From Paracoccaceae bacterium Fryx2 (lineage in GTDB: Bacteria; Pseudomonadota; Alphaproteobacteria; Rhodobacterales; Rhodobacteraceae): a stretch of DNA of 64,000 nt. The stretch is taken from positions 806,001 through 870,000 of the forward strand of contig JAVSGI010000003.1 in NCBI GenBank assembly GCA_032334235.1. Reading direction: 5' to 3'. The notes beneath the pieces were generated by a model that worked only from the letters and a program-made list of their open reading frames with translations, searched no databases and had not been told where the DNA came from. Shown piece after piece: positions 45,114 to 53,610 of this stretch. How positions within the stretch are numbered: the stretch's first letter is position 1; every line of letters begins with the position of its first letter. The position numbers and the translations under genes were made by a program.

Positions 45114-45704
45114 TCAGCTGACCTTGCGAAGGTCCGCGACACGCACCAGCCCGTTCTGGCTGACAAAGGTCAGGGATTGATCGCTGCCCTGCTGCTGTGA
45201 CACGCCCGAGATGCGATGCTCGCCCGTGTCATAGACATCAAGCCGACCCGCCTTTTCCACCGCCAGGCGCCGACTGTCCGGAAACACGGCATAGCGCATG
45301 TCGTTCTGGCTGCCCGTCGAGGACGGCGACCCGAGATCGGTCGGCCAGGCGAGCCTGTCCGCATCGGCTTTGCCGGAAGGTTCGCCCCCCGCCCGGCCGG
45401 ACTCATCCTCCGGTCTGCCCGCTGCGGCCGCGAACAGGTCCGCGTCGGCCATTGCGCTTGCCAGCTCCGTGCAGATCGCATCGACCCTGGCCTTCAGTTG
45501 GTTATTGAACATGTCACCGATCATGACCATGCCCCCGGAGGACCATTGCCCCATGCCGCCGAGTTCGGGGTGGCTGAACTGGGCCTGCCGCCCCTGCCCG
45601 CCGGAAAGGGCAACCAGAACCGTTCGGACGGCCTCGTCCGAAACGCCGTTGCGCCGTGCAATGTCGGATACGATCCTTGTGCCCTCGGGCGTCAGGCGGT
45701 TCAT
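45114..45704 (-). CDS. Conserved hypothetical protein of the family often annotated SHOCT
   Basis: A 196-residue protein. Conserved pieces are LTPEGTRIVSDIARRNGVS, AQFSHPELGGMGQWSSGGM, VMIGDMFNNQLKARVDAICT and a C-terminal half GSPSSTGSQNDMRYAVFPDS, VYDTGEHRISGVSQQQGSDQ. This matches a family annotated as SHOCT-containing in databases, although I see no clear SHOCT motif. ATG 45704 follows AAGGAG. A full-consensus EcfG-like promoter is 38 bases upstream. It is divergent from the arsR operon. The function is unknown. Confidence 0.7.
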   Translation of the reverse strand: MNRLTPEGTRIVSDIARRNGVSDEAVRTVLVALSGGQGRQAQFSHPELGGMGQWSSGGMVMIGDMFNNQLKARVDAICTELASAMADADLFAAAAGRPEDESGRAGGEPSGKADADRLAWPTDLGSPSSTGSQNDMRYAVFPDSRRLAVEKAGRLDVYDTGEHRISGVSQQQGSDQSLTFVSQNGLVRVADLRKVS

Positions 45705-45742
45705 CGGCTCGCTCCTTGTTCCTGAATGCTGGCTGTACCGAC

Positions 45743-45768
45743 AACGATCAGGGGTCGCGGTCGGTTCC
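45743..45768 (-). promoter_or_regulatory. Consensus sigma-EcfG-type promoter (17-bp spacer)
   Basis: Minus strand GGAAC (45768-45764), 17 bases, CGTT (45746-45743), 38 bases before the hypothetical-protein start. Confidence 0.55.
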
Positions 45769-45879
45769 GCCGTCCTTTCCGCGCCTGCCGCGGCCCGGGC
45801 CAGTTGCCGCGTCGGTGGCCGCGTCGGTGGTCGGCCCGGGGCTGTGGCCGACAAGAAACTTAGCCAACCGACAAACTTT

Positions 45880-45909
45880 TTCTTGCGCCGGGGCGAAACG
45901 GGTTATAGT
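45880..45909 (+). promoter_or_regulatory. Candidate promoter of the arsR-SRPBCC operon
   Basis: TTCTTG (45880-45885) and TATAGT (45904-45909) with an 18-base spacer. The -10 box lies just 7 bases from the ATG, so transcripts would be leaderless or nearly so. Confidence 0.35.
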
Positions 45910-45916
45910 TAGAGAC

Positions 45917-46258
45917 ATGGCTAAGCATGACCCTGATCTCTCGGCGCTCTTTCACGCGTTGGCAGACCCGACACGGCGGGCGATCCTCGCGCGGCTGGCA
46001 GCAGGGGCGGCGCCCGTGACAGCACTTGCCAATCCCACCGGGCTGCGGCTGCCGACGGTGATGCGGCACCTGTCGGTGCTGGAGGACGCCGGATTGATTG
46101 CCACGTCGAAGGACGGGCGGGTCCGCACCTGCGCCATCGTGCCCGAGGCGCTGGTGCCGATGCGGACCTGGCTCGACGACCAGCGGGCTGTCTGGGAAGC
46201 CCGGCTCGACCGGCTGGACGACTATGTGATGAAGCTGATGGAGGAGCGCGAGACATGA
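45917..46258 (+). CDS. ArsR-family transcriptional regulator
   Basis: A 113-residue winged-helix regulator (LFHALADPTRRAILARLAAG; LRLPTVMRHLSVLEDAGLIA as recognition helix; TSKDGRVRTCAI wing). The metal-binding Cys pair of classical ArsR is absent. It belongs to the subgroup that is paired with SRPBCC proteins. It overlaps the next gene by 4 bases (ATGA). It probably represses its own operon; the inducer is unknown. Confidence 0.88.
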   Translation: MAKHDPDLSALFHALADPTRRAILARLAAGAAPVTALANPTGLRLPTVMRHLSVLEDAGLIATSKDGRVRTCAIVPEALVPMRTWLDDQRAVWEARLDRLDDYVMKLMEERET

Positions 46259-46731
46259 CACCGGACCTCGATTCGAATACCGACCTGAGCTTTACCCGCA
46301 CGCTGGCCGTGCCCCGGCACCTGATCTGGGAATGCTGGACAGAGCCGAGGCATATCCCGCATTTCTTCATCCCCGCGCCGCACAAGGTGACGGCGGTCGA
46401 AATCGACCTGAGGGTCGGCGGGCGGTTCAACACGACCTTCGATGTGGACGGCACCGTGATGGAGAACAAGGGCGTCTATCTGGAGGTTGTGCCGGACGAG
46501 AGGCTGGTCTTCACCGACACCTATACCGAAGGCTGGAAACCCGCGCCCGAGCCGTTCATGACCGCGATCCTGCTGCTGTCGGATGCGCCCGGCGGCGGCA
46601 CGACCTACACGGCGATTGCCCGCCACCGCAACCCCGAAACCTGCAAGACGCATGAGGAAATGGGCTTCTTCGACGGATGGGGCACGGCCACGACGCAGCT
46701 TGAAACCTATGCCAGGAGCCTGATGCCATGA
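46255..46731 (+). CDS. SRPBCC (AHSA1-type) domain protein
   Basis: 158 residues with a START-like hydrophobic-pocket fold. It has the N-terminal strand LSFTRTLAVPRHLIWECWTE, the VGGRFNTTFDVDG segment, and C-terminal helix EEMGFFDGWGTATTQLETYA. ATGA overlap on both sides with arsR and the next SRPBCC gene. Likely binds a small hydrophobic ligand. Confidence 0.87.
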   Translation: MTPDLDSNTDLSFTRTLAVPRHLIWECWTEPRHIPHFFIPAPHKVTAVEIDLRVGGRFNTTFDVDGTVMENKGVYLEVVPDERLVFTDTYTEGWKPAPEPFMTAILLLSDAPGGGTTYTAIARHRNPETCKTHEEMGFFDGWGTATTQLETYARSLMP

Positions 46732-47603
46732 GCGGCCGGTTTGCGACGCTGACCTTCGAGCGGCAGGTGGCAGCCCCCGCCGCAACGCTGTGGCAGGCCT
46801 GGACGGCGCCCGCCGCCCGGGCGGTCTGGGCCGCGCCCGCCCCTTCGGTCACGGTGGCATTTCTGGAGGCGGATACCAGGGTCGGCGGGCGCGAGGTCTC
46901 GCTTTGCAGGGTGGAAGGGCAGCCCGACATCCGCTGCGAGGTCGGCTGGCTGGATCTTCAGCCCGGGCGGCGCAGCGTGAACCACGAGGTCATCTCGTGC
47001 CAGGACGTGCCGCTTTCGGCGGCGCTGGTGACGGCGGATGTCTCTGCCGCGGGCGAGGGCAGCCGGATCGTCGTGACGGTGCAGCTTTCCGCGCTGGCCG
47101 AGGACATGGAACAGGGTTACCGGCAGGGCTTTGGCGCGGGGCTGGACAATCTGGCGGGCGTGGCCGGGCGGACGATGGTGCTGCGGCGCGTGATCAGGGC
47201 GCCGCGTCCGGTGGTCTGGGGCGCCTGGGTGAACGCGGAAACCCTGCCGCAATGGTGGGGGCCTGACGGATATTCCTGCCGCACCAGGCGGATCGACCTG
47301 CGGACGGGCGGCGAATGGGTGTTCGACATGATCGCGCCGGACGGCACGGTCTTTCCGAACCACCACCTTTACGGCGAGGTCCGGAACATGGACCGGATCG
47401 GCTATACGCTGCTCTGGGGCGAGAACGGGCCGAAACACGCCGACGCCTGGGCCACGTTCGAGGATGCGGACGGAGCGACGAAGGTGACGCTGGGCATGGT
47501 CTTGAGCACCGAGGCCGCGTTTCAGGAGGCCATGGGCTTCGGCGCGGTGGAACTGGGGCAGCAGACTCTGGGCAAGCTGGCGCGTTTCGTCGGGGCAGAC
47601 TGA
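46728..47603 (+). CDS. Tandem SRPBCC-domain protein
   Basis: A 291-residue protein with two SRPBCC folds. The first (residues 1-~145) is LTFERQVAAPAATLWQAWTA with DTRVGGREV. The second (residues ~150-291) is LRRVIRAPRPVVWGAWVNAE, TLPQWWGPDGYSC and TGGEWVFDMIAPDG. The first copy is shorter and less conserved. The two-domain arrangement suggests gene duplication and fusion. Third gene of the arsR operon. Confidence 0.85.
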   Translation: MSGRFATLTFERQVAAPAATLWQAWTAPAARAVWAAPAPSVTVAFLEADTRVGGREVSLCRVEGQPDIRCEVGWLDLQPGRRSVNHEVISCQDVPLSAALVTADVSAAGEGSRIVVTVQLSALAEDMEQGYRQGFGAGLDNLAGVAGRTMVLRRVIRAPRPVVWGAWVNAETLPQWWGPDGYSCRTRRIDLRTGGEWVFDMIAPDGTVFPNHHLYGEVRNMDRIGYTLLWGENGPKHADAWATFEDADGATKVTLGMVLSTEAAFQEAMGFGAVELGQQTLGKLARFVGAD

Positions 47604-47701
47604 GGAAGCACCGCCGCCGGAACCCACCGCCCTGTCCCCGCGCCGCATCGCAAGCCCGGCACGGGGCGGCACGGCAGGCGCATGACCGACATGCCGAACG
47701 G

Positions 47702-49165
47702 TCAGTGGCCCGGCTTGCGCAGACGGCCGCGGAACAGCCCGCGCTTGCCGATCGTTTCGAACACCTCTTCCGGTCCGTCGGGATCGAGGATTTCATTGTC
47801 CGCCAGCCAGGCCTGCAAGGCCGACAGATCCGGAATCTCGTAGGGCACCAGCGACCTGCCCGAACCGCGCAACGCCTCGATGCCGCGCACCAGGCTGCCT
47901 TCGCGGGCAACCGAGGCTGCGACCGCCTCGGGCGTCCGGCCCAGATGCTCGGCCAGGAGGTCGTGCAGCAGATCCCGCAGTTTCCCCGCGATGGCGCCGC
48001 TGCCATCCTGCGTCGCGTCGAGCACGACATCACATTCGGAATCCAGCCGCATCGAGCGGTTGTTGAAGTTGGACGAGCCGATCCGCAGCAGCCGGTCGTC
48101 CACGATCAACAGCTTGGCGTGGACGTAGATCGGGTTTTCGCCCGCGGTCACCGGGTGATAGATCGCCAGCCGGCCATGCGGGTCGTGCCGCATAAGCGAC
48201 GCCACCAGCCGCGCGCGGGCGGTATCCATCGCCAGCGGCTCGAGCCAGCCTTCGGCTTCGGCGGGGTTGACGATCACCACCTCGGGGCCGTCCGGTTCTT
48301 CCAGCCGCCGCGCCAGCGCCGCTGCGATCCGGCGCGAGGCGAAATACTGGCTTTCGGCATAGATCAGCGTTTTCGCGGCGGCGATCATGTCGATATGCAG
48401 CGCCTCGATCTCGCGCACCGGGTCCTGATCCTCCATTTCCGGCTGGCTTCGGGCGATACCGATCCGGGCAGGCCCGACCAGCGGGAGAATGTTTTCGGGC
48501 CAGTTGACCTTCCCGTCGGCAACAGGTTCCAGCACCTCGCCACACGCGCGCTTCCAGCGCAGGCGGCACAGATCCCCCATGGCCTTCGCGGCGTCGGCGT
48601 CGAAGATGCTGGTCAGATCATGCCAGGGTTGCAGTTGCTTGCCGGAAGGCGATGTGCGCCCCGGCTCTGCATCCGCATGGGCGCGCGTGTCCCAGCGCTT
48701 CATCGTCATGTCGATGCCGCCACAGAAGGCAAGGCTGTCGTCGACCACCAGCAGCTTCTGATGATGCGAGGCCAGCGGCGGGTGTATCCCGTCCAGCCGC
48801 GCGGTGATCCGGTCGTGCATCTTCCAGCGCATCAGATACCAGGCGTTCGTGCCGCGCACCAGATTGCGGAACCTGCCCGAGTTCCATTGCAGCAGCCGGA
48901 TTTCCAGCCGCGGCTCGCGCTCGACCAGCCAGAGCACCAGGTCGCCAAGCGTATCCGGCGCGTTCCGGTCGCTTTCGCTGCGGCCCAGATGGATCCGGGC
49001 ATCGAAATCCCAACCCACGAGGATGATGCTCTTCTTCGCCTGCAACATCGCGTCGCGGGCCGCCAGAAAATACTGTTCCGCATCGATGATGACCGAGAAG
49101 CGATCGGCGTTTTCAAGCCGCCAGCAGTTGCGGCCGGGTTCCAGCAGGTCTGACATCGTCTTCAT
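47702..49165 (-). CDS. Phospholipase D family protein
   Basis: 487 residues with two HKD catalytic motifs: first HQKLLVVDD (His135, Lys137, Asp142), second HAKLLIVDDRLLRIGSSN near residue 350. Between them are ILVGWDFDARIHL and HDLTSIFDADAAKAMGDLCR. No signal peptide is obvious. The protein is probably a phosphatidyltransferase/phospholipase or nuclease-type PLD; sequence alone cannot decide. The start could be ATG 49165 or the Met four residues later. Confidence 0.85.
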   Translation of the reverse strand: MKTMSDLLEPGRNCWRLENADRFSVIIDAEQYFLAARDAMLQAKKSIILVGWDFDARIHLGRSESDRNAPDTLGDLVLWLVEREPRLEIRLLQWNSGRFRNLVRGTNAWYLMRWKMHDRITARLDGIHPPLASHHQKLLVVDDSLAFCGGIDMTMKRWDTRAHADAEPGRTSPSGKQLQPWHDLTSIFDADAAKAMGDLCRLRWKRACGEVLEPVADGKVNWPENILPLVGPARIGIARSQPEMEDQDPVREIEALHIDMIAAAKTLIYAESQYFASRRIAAALARRLEEPDGPEVVIVNPAEAEGWLEPLAMDTARARLVASLMRHDPHGRLAIYHPVTAGENPIYVHAKLLIVDDRLLRIGSSNFNNRSMRLDSECDVVLDATQDGSGAIAGKLRDLLHDLLAEHLGRTPEAVAASVAREGSLVRGIEALRGSGRSLVPYEIPDLSALQAWLADNEILDPDGPEEVFETIGKRGLFRGRLRKPGH

Positions 49166-49628
49166 TCACTTCGTTTCCCGGAGGTGCGCAAACGGCTCCG
49201 AACAGGTGGCGATCACGAGGGTTATCCCATTCCCGCGCACTGTTGCACAAATCATCGGGCCTGCGAAGGAACGCGCACATCCGGGTGACCGATGTGCAGG
49301 GCCCTTTTGCGGGAACGGCCGCCGGACGGCCCGCGGCATTCCGCCTGGAAATGCATGTGACGCCGATTTCGGGCCGACTGCCACGGCGATGATCCTGCGA
49401 TCCCTGACGTTCGTGGCGGCCTGAAACTGCACGAAATCGACGGAAGGCACCACAAGCGGGCGGGCATGGCCGCGCCATTGCTCCGGCGCCGTCGCAGAAC
49501 GGCGGGCCGTTGTCCAGCCCACAGAAGCGCATGGCGCTGCACAGGCGATCACGGTTGTTCAGCGATGGGCAGTCCATTACCTGTGGCTGCAACATTCCGG
49601 TTGTCGCAGATGATTCTGAGGTGCTTTC
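49166..49628. other. Intergenic stretch, no gene seen
   Basis: About 460 bases between the divergent PLD and HlyD genes. The open frames here are not recognisable. Promoters for both flanking genes are expected, but no strong match was seen. Confidence 0.4.
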
Positions 49629-50621
49629 GTGACAGAACAACGGGCCCCCGCGCCCAGGGCGTTGCTGCCATTCCTGCTGCTTGCTGCATTGGCCGCGCTG
49701 GTCGCATTGTCCGTCTGGTGGGTCACCCGTCCCGGCCCGTTGCTGGTGCAGGGCGAAGTGGCGGCCCCCCGCGTCGATGTTTCGGCGCGCGCGTCCGGCC
49801 GCGTGGCCGAGGTCTTGGCAGATCTGGGCGACCGGGCCGAGGCAGGGATGCTGCTTGTCAGACTGTCCAATCCGCAACTGGTGACGGCCCATGCCGCCGC
49901 AGCCTCGGGGCTGGAGGTGGCGCGTGCGTCCGAGGCCGCGGCCGGGGCAACCCGCCCCGAAGTGATCCGTGCGCGTGAGGCAGAGCTTGCCTCGGCCGCG
50001 GCCGACCTCCGTCTGGCCGAGGAGCAGAGCGCCCGCGACACCGAATTGTCGCGCCAGGGATTGCGCCCGCAGGCGCTGATCGACCAGTCGATCCGCAACG
50101 TCGAAACCGCCGCCCGCCGCGTCGAGGCGGCGCAGGCACAGCTTGATCTGACGCGCGCCGGCGCCTCGCCCGAAGAACGGGCCGTCGCCGCGGCGCAGGT
50201 CGCCCAGGCCGAAGCCACACTTGCGCAGAGGCAGGCCGATCTGGACGAGCTGACCATCCACGCGCCGATGAGCGGCGAGATTTCCGCCCGCCTGATCGAA
50301 CCGGGCAAGAACATCGGCCCGGGCACACCGCTTTTCACGATTGTCGATCTCGACAGCGCCTGGTTCACCTTCAACCTGCGCGAAGATCAGCTGGCGGGGT
50401 TGCAGGTGGGCGACAGTCTGCAAGTGCGGGTGCCCGCGCTGGAGGTCGAGGTCGGGGCGCGGATCATCCTGATCAACGTGCAGGGCCAGTTCGCAAGCTG
50501 GCGCGCCACGCGGGCCACCGGCGATTTCGACCTGCGCAGCTTTGAATTGCGCGCCCGCGCCACTCAGCCGCTGCCGGGCCTGCGCCCCGGCATGTCGGCA
50601 CTGATCTCGCTGGAGAACTGA
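49629..50621 (+). CDS. HlyD-family periplasmic adaptor subunit
   Basis: A 330-residue membrane-fusion protein with one N-terminal transmembrane helix (LLPFLLLAALAALVALSVWW). Its lipoyl-type strand is VAAPRVDVSARASGRVAEVL. A long Ala/Glu/Arg coiled-coil hairpin spans ~90-215 (ASAAADLRLAEEQSARDTEL), and ITIHAPMSGEISARLIEPGK forms the second lipoyl half. It connects an inner-membrane pump with an outer-membrane channel. First gene of an operon with two ABC-2 permeases. Confidence 0.9.
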   Translation: MTEQRAPAPRALLPFLLLAALAALVALSVWWVTRPGPLLVQGEVAAPRVDVSARASGRVAEVLADLGDRAEAGMLLVRLSNPQLVTAHAAAASGLEVARASEAAAGATRPEVIRAREAELASAAADLRLAEEQSARDTELSRQGLRPQALIDQSIRNVETAARRVEAAQAQLDLTRAGASPEERAVAAAQVAQAEATLAQRQADLDELTIHAPMSGEISARLIEPGKNIGPGTPLFTIVDLDSAWFTFNLREDQLAGLQVGDSLQVRVPALEVEVGARIILINVQGQFASWRATRATGDFDLRSFELRARATQPLPGLRPGMSALISLEN

Positions 50622-50627
50622 ACCGCG

Positions 50628-51782
50628 ATGTGGCGGCTCATGCTGCGTGAATTCCGCCTGCTGCTGCGCCGCCCCGTGCTTGCGGGTCTGGTGGTGCTGC
50701 TGCCGGTGCTGATGATCGCAGTCCTGATCGGCATCTTTCGCGCCGGGATCCCCGTCGGCATGGCGGTGGCGGTGGTCGATCTGGACCATTCCGATCTGTC
50801 GCGCAGCGTGTCCCGGATGCTTGATGCGGCACCCGAACTGCAGGTGACGCATCAGGCGCGCAGCTTGTCCGAGGCCCGCGCGCTGATCGTCTCGGGTGCG
50901 GTGCGCGGGGCGATCTGGCTGCCCCCGGACTTCGAGCGCGACATCGCCCGCGGCGACCGCCCCGAGATCGTGACCTTCTACGACAACCAGCACATGAGCG
51001 CGGGCTCGATGGTCGCGCGGGGCGCACGCAATGCGATCGACACGGCCCTTGCGGGCCTGCGCGTGTCGATCCGCCAGGGACAGGGCGAGGCACCGGTGCA
51101 GGCGCAGGTCGCGCTCCAGCCCATCCCGTTGCAGGCTCATGCGCTGTTCAACCCGGCCTTCGACTATGTGCATTTCCTGCTTGCGGCCCTTGTGCCCACG
51201 GTGTCGCAGATCATCGCCGCCGCAGGAACGGCCTATGCCATTTCGCTGGACTTCGCCCCGGGCAGACACCCGCAGGTGCTGGTCCGCATGGCAGGCGGAT
51301 TGCTGCCTGCGCTGCTGGGCAAGATCCTGCCATACACGCTGATGTTCCTGCTGATCCTCGGCCTGTCCGATGTGGCGCTTTACGGCTGGCTCGGCGTGCC
51401 CCTGCGCGGCTCGCTGCTGCTGATGGCCGCGGGGGCGTTGCTGTTCGTGCTGGCGGCGCAATTGATCGGTGCCGTGGCCTTCGTGCTGACGCGCGACATG
51501 GGGACAGCCGCAAGCATCATTGCCGTCATCACCGCGCCAGCGTTCGGCTTCATGGGCCTTGGCTTCCCCCGAGAGGCCATGTCGCCCCTGGCGCAACTCT
51601 GGGGCGCGATGATCCCGGGCACCTGGTATGTGGAATTGCGCATCGACCAATCCCTACGCGCCACGCCCGTCGAGATTTCTATATGGCCTGTGCTGTGGCT
51701 GGCGCTCATCACCGTCGGGCTTGCTGCGCTGGCCCTCGCCCAACTGGCCCGGATGCGCCGGACCCTCGAGGTCGGCGCATGA
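50628..51782 (+). CDS. ABC-2 type transporter permease (YhhJ-like), first
   Basis: 384 residues. One N-terminal transmembrane helix, a large extracytoplasmic region (ALIVSGAVRGAIWLPPDFER), then about five C-terminal helices (LVPTVSQIIAAAGTAYAISL; LMFLLILGLSDVALYGWLG; LFVLAAQLIGAVAFVLTRDM). This is the ABC2_membrane_3 layout. It starts 6 bases after hlyD. The stop overlaps the start of the second permease. Confidence 0.88.
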   Translation: MWRLMLREFRLLLRRPVLAGLVVLLPVLMIAVLIGIFRAGIPVGMAVAVVDLDHSDLSRSVSRMLDAAPELQVTHQARSLSEARALIVSGAVRGAIWLPPDFERDIARGDRPEIVTFYDNQHMSAGSMVARGARNAIDTALAGLRVSIRQGQGEAPVQAQVALQPIPLQAHALFNPAFDYVHFLLAALVPTVSQIIAAAGTAYAISLDFAPGRHPQVLVRMAGGLLPALLGKILPYTLMFLLILGLSDVALYGWLGVPLRGSLLLMAAGALLFVLAAQLIGAVAFVLTRDMGTAASIIAVITAPAFGFMGLGFPREAMSPLAQLWGAMIPGTWYVELRIDQSLRATPVEISIWPVLWLALITVGLAALALAQLARMRRTLEVGA

Positions 51783-52951
51783 GGTCGGTCTGGCGGTCCA
51801 TCGAGGCGGAACTGCGGGCGATCTTCGCGGACCCCCAGGTGCGGTCGATCATCCTGGCGTCACTGGTGATCTATGCGCTGATCTACCCCCTGCCCTACCG
51901 GGCTGAGCTGTTGCGCGATGTGCCGGTGGTGCTGGTCGACCTGGACCGCACCACCACCTCGGCCGAACTTGCCCGCCGTGTCGATGCGTCCGAGCCTGTC
52001 ACGGTCAGCGCCGATGCGCGCGACATGGCGCAGGCCGTCCGCATGGTGCAGGAACGCCTCGCCTACGGCGTGCTGCTGATCCCCGAAGGGTTCGAGCGCG
52101 AGTTGCTGCGCGGTCGCCAGAGCCCTGTCGCGCTTTATGCCGATGCCAGTTATTTCCTGATGTATCAGCGCGTGATGCAGGGCGCTGCCGTGCCGTTGCG
52201 CCAGATGGGGGCCGAGGTCGAGCTGGGCAGGCTGATTGCGTCCGGCTCGTCCTATGTGGTGGCGCAAGCGCAGGTGAGCCCGGCCATTCAGGTCGAGGTG
52301 CCCCTGTTCAACCCTGTCGCAGGATATGCCACCTATGTTCTGCCCGCCGCCTTCGTGCTGATCCTGCAGCAGACCATGCTCATGGGGCTGGCACTGGTCG
52401 CAACGCGGCGGAGCGCGGGCGGGGGCCATCCGGTGTGGCTGGTTCTGGGGCGGATGGGGGCATGGGTCGCGCTCTACGCGCTGCTGCTGCCGCTGTATCT
52501 GATCGTCCTGCCATTCCTCTACGGCCTGCCCAATCTGGGCCGCGTCGATGCCGTCCTTGCCATCGGGCTGCCCTTCATCCTGGCAACCGGGTTGCTGGCA
52601 CAATGCGTGGCAGCCCTGTTCCGGACGGCCGACGTTGTGCAGGTGGTGCTGCTGGCGCTGGGACTGCCGTTCTTCTTCCTGTCGGGGTTTGCCTGGCCGG
52701 TCGAAGCAATTCCGCCCGCGCTCAACGTGCTGGCGCAGTTCGTGCCCTCGACGCCCGCGATAGACGGGTTCGTCCGGGTAAGCCAGATGGGCGCGCAACT
52801 GCCGGATGTCGCACCGACGCTGTGGCACCTGTGGGCACTCGTCGCGGCATTCGGCGTTGCCTGCGTGGTCATCGAAACCAGACGGCTGAACCGGGCGGCA
52901 TCGCTGAACCCGACACCAGACATCAGCGAGCCCGCGCCGGAGCAACGCTGA
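51779..52951 (+). CDS. ABC-2 type transporter permease (YhhJ-like), second
   Basis: 390 residues with the same architecture as the first permease: N-terminal helix (VRSIILASLVIYALIYPLPY), extracytoplasmic domain (YGVLLIPEGFERELLRGRQS), and about five C-terminal helices. It probably forms a heterodimer with the first permease. No ABC ATPase gene is found beside it, so the energy partner is encoded elsewhere or this is an unusual exporter. ATG 51779 overlaps the previous stop. Confidence 0.88.
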   Translation: MRSVWRSIEAELRAIFADPQVRSIILASLVIYALIYPLPYRAELLRDVPVVLVDLDRTTTSAELARRVDASEPVTVSADARDMAQAVRMVQERLAYGVLLIPEGFERELLRGRQSPVALYADASYFLMYQRVMQGAAVPLRQMGAEVELGRLIASGSSYVVAQAQVSPAIQVEVPLFNPVAGYATYVLPAAFVLILQQTMLMGLALVATRRSAGGGHPVWLVLGRMGAWVALYALLLPLYLIVLPFLYGLPNLGRVDAVLAIGLPFILATGLLAQCVAALFRTADVVQVVLLALGLPFFFLSGFAWPVEAIPPALNVLAQFVPSTPAIDGFVRVSQMGAQLPDVAPTLWHLWALVAAFGVACVVIETRRLNRAASLNPTPDISEPAPEQR

Positions 52952-53462
52952 CGTTCCGTCCGGAGACATCGGTTCTTCCGCTGCAGCCTCATGACCACCG
53001 GGGTCGGACCGGCAATCGGTAATGGTTGCCCCCGGTCTGTTGCACCCGGTCAGCGCCCGGATGAACCCGGTCCGGCCCCGCCCCGCTCCGGCACGGGCGC
53101 ACCGGCGGTGGCCCCGGGATTTCGCGGCAGCCCCGGCTCCCACGGAAGGCAATGCAATCCATGCCGGACGGCTTCAGGTTTTCCCGCATCTTCGCACGGA
53201 TCGGCACAAGGCCCGGTGCGCGGCTGTCCCTGCCCGCGAACCGCCCAAGTCCTGACGGGCGGACCCCGGTCACGGACTGAAACTCCGCAATGTCGGAGAC
53301 TCGGATGGCCACGACCGCCTTGCCTGCCGGTCACAGGCGCGCGAAACGGAAAAGAGGCCGACCCCGAGGATCCGGACCCACTCTCAAGGGTTTTCTGGAT
53401 GATGCAATCCATGCCCGAAGCACCGCGATGCTCCGCCGAACGCTGACAACCCGCTGATTTTT
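52952..53462. other. Intergenic stretch, no gene seen
   Basis: About 510 bases between the permease operon and tRNA-Arg(ACG). Long overlapping open frames on both strands are typical of GC-rich non-coding DNA. No clear terminator was identified. Confidence 0.4.
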
Positions 53463-53539
53463 TGGTGCACCCGGAGCGATTCGAACGCCCGGCCCTCAGA
53501 TTCGTAGTCTGATGCTCTATCCAGCTGAGCTACGGGTGC
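53463..53539 (-). tRNA. tRNA-Arg(ACG)
   Basis: Minus strand, 77 nt. The acceptor GCACCCG pairs with CGGGTGC. The D-arm is GCTCAGCTGGATAGAGC, the anticodon stem-loop CAGACTACGAATCTG has anticodon ACG (read as ICG), and the T-arm is GGGCGTTCGAATCGCTC. CCA is encoded. Confidence 0.96.
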
Positions 53540-53610
53540 AGTAGGGGCGATTTAGCGGCCTGCGTCGGCCTTTGCAAGGGTGAAAAGCACGAAACGGCGT
53601 TCAGCGCCGC

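Noticed and set aside
45858-45925. Inverted repeat CTTAGCCA...TGGCTAAG around the arsR start
   Set aside because: The arms are 52 bases apart and one lies inside the coding sequence; it is too far apart for a usual ArsR operator, so it is more likely coincidence.
49113-51650. An 845-codon minus-strand open frame opposite hlyD and the permease
   Set aside because: It is the reverse of three well-supported reading frames and has no family resemblance.
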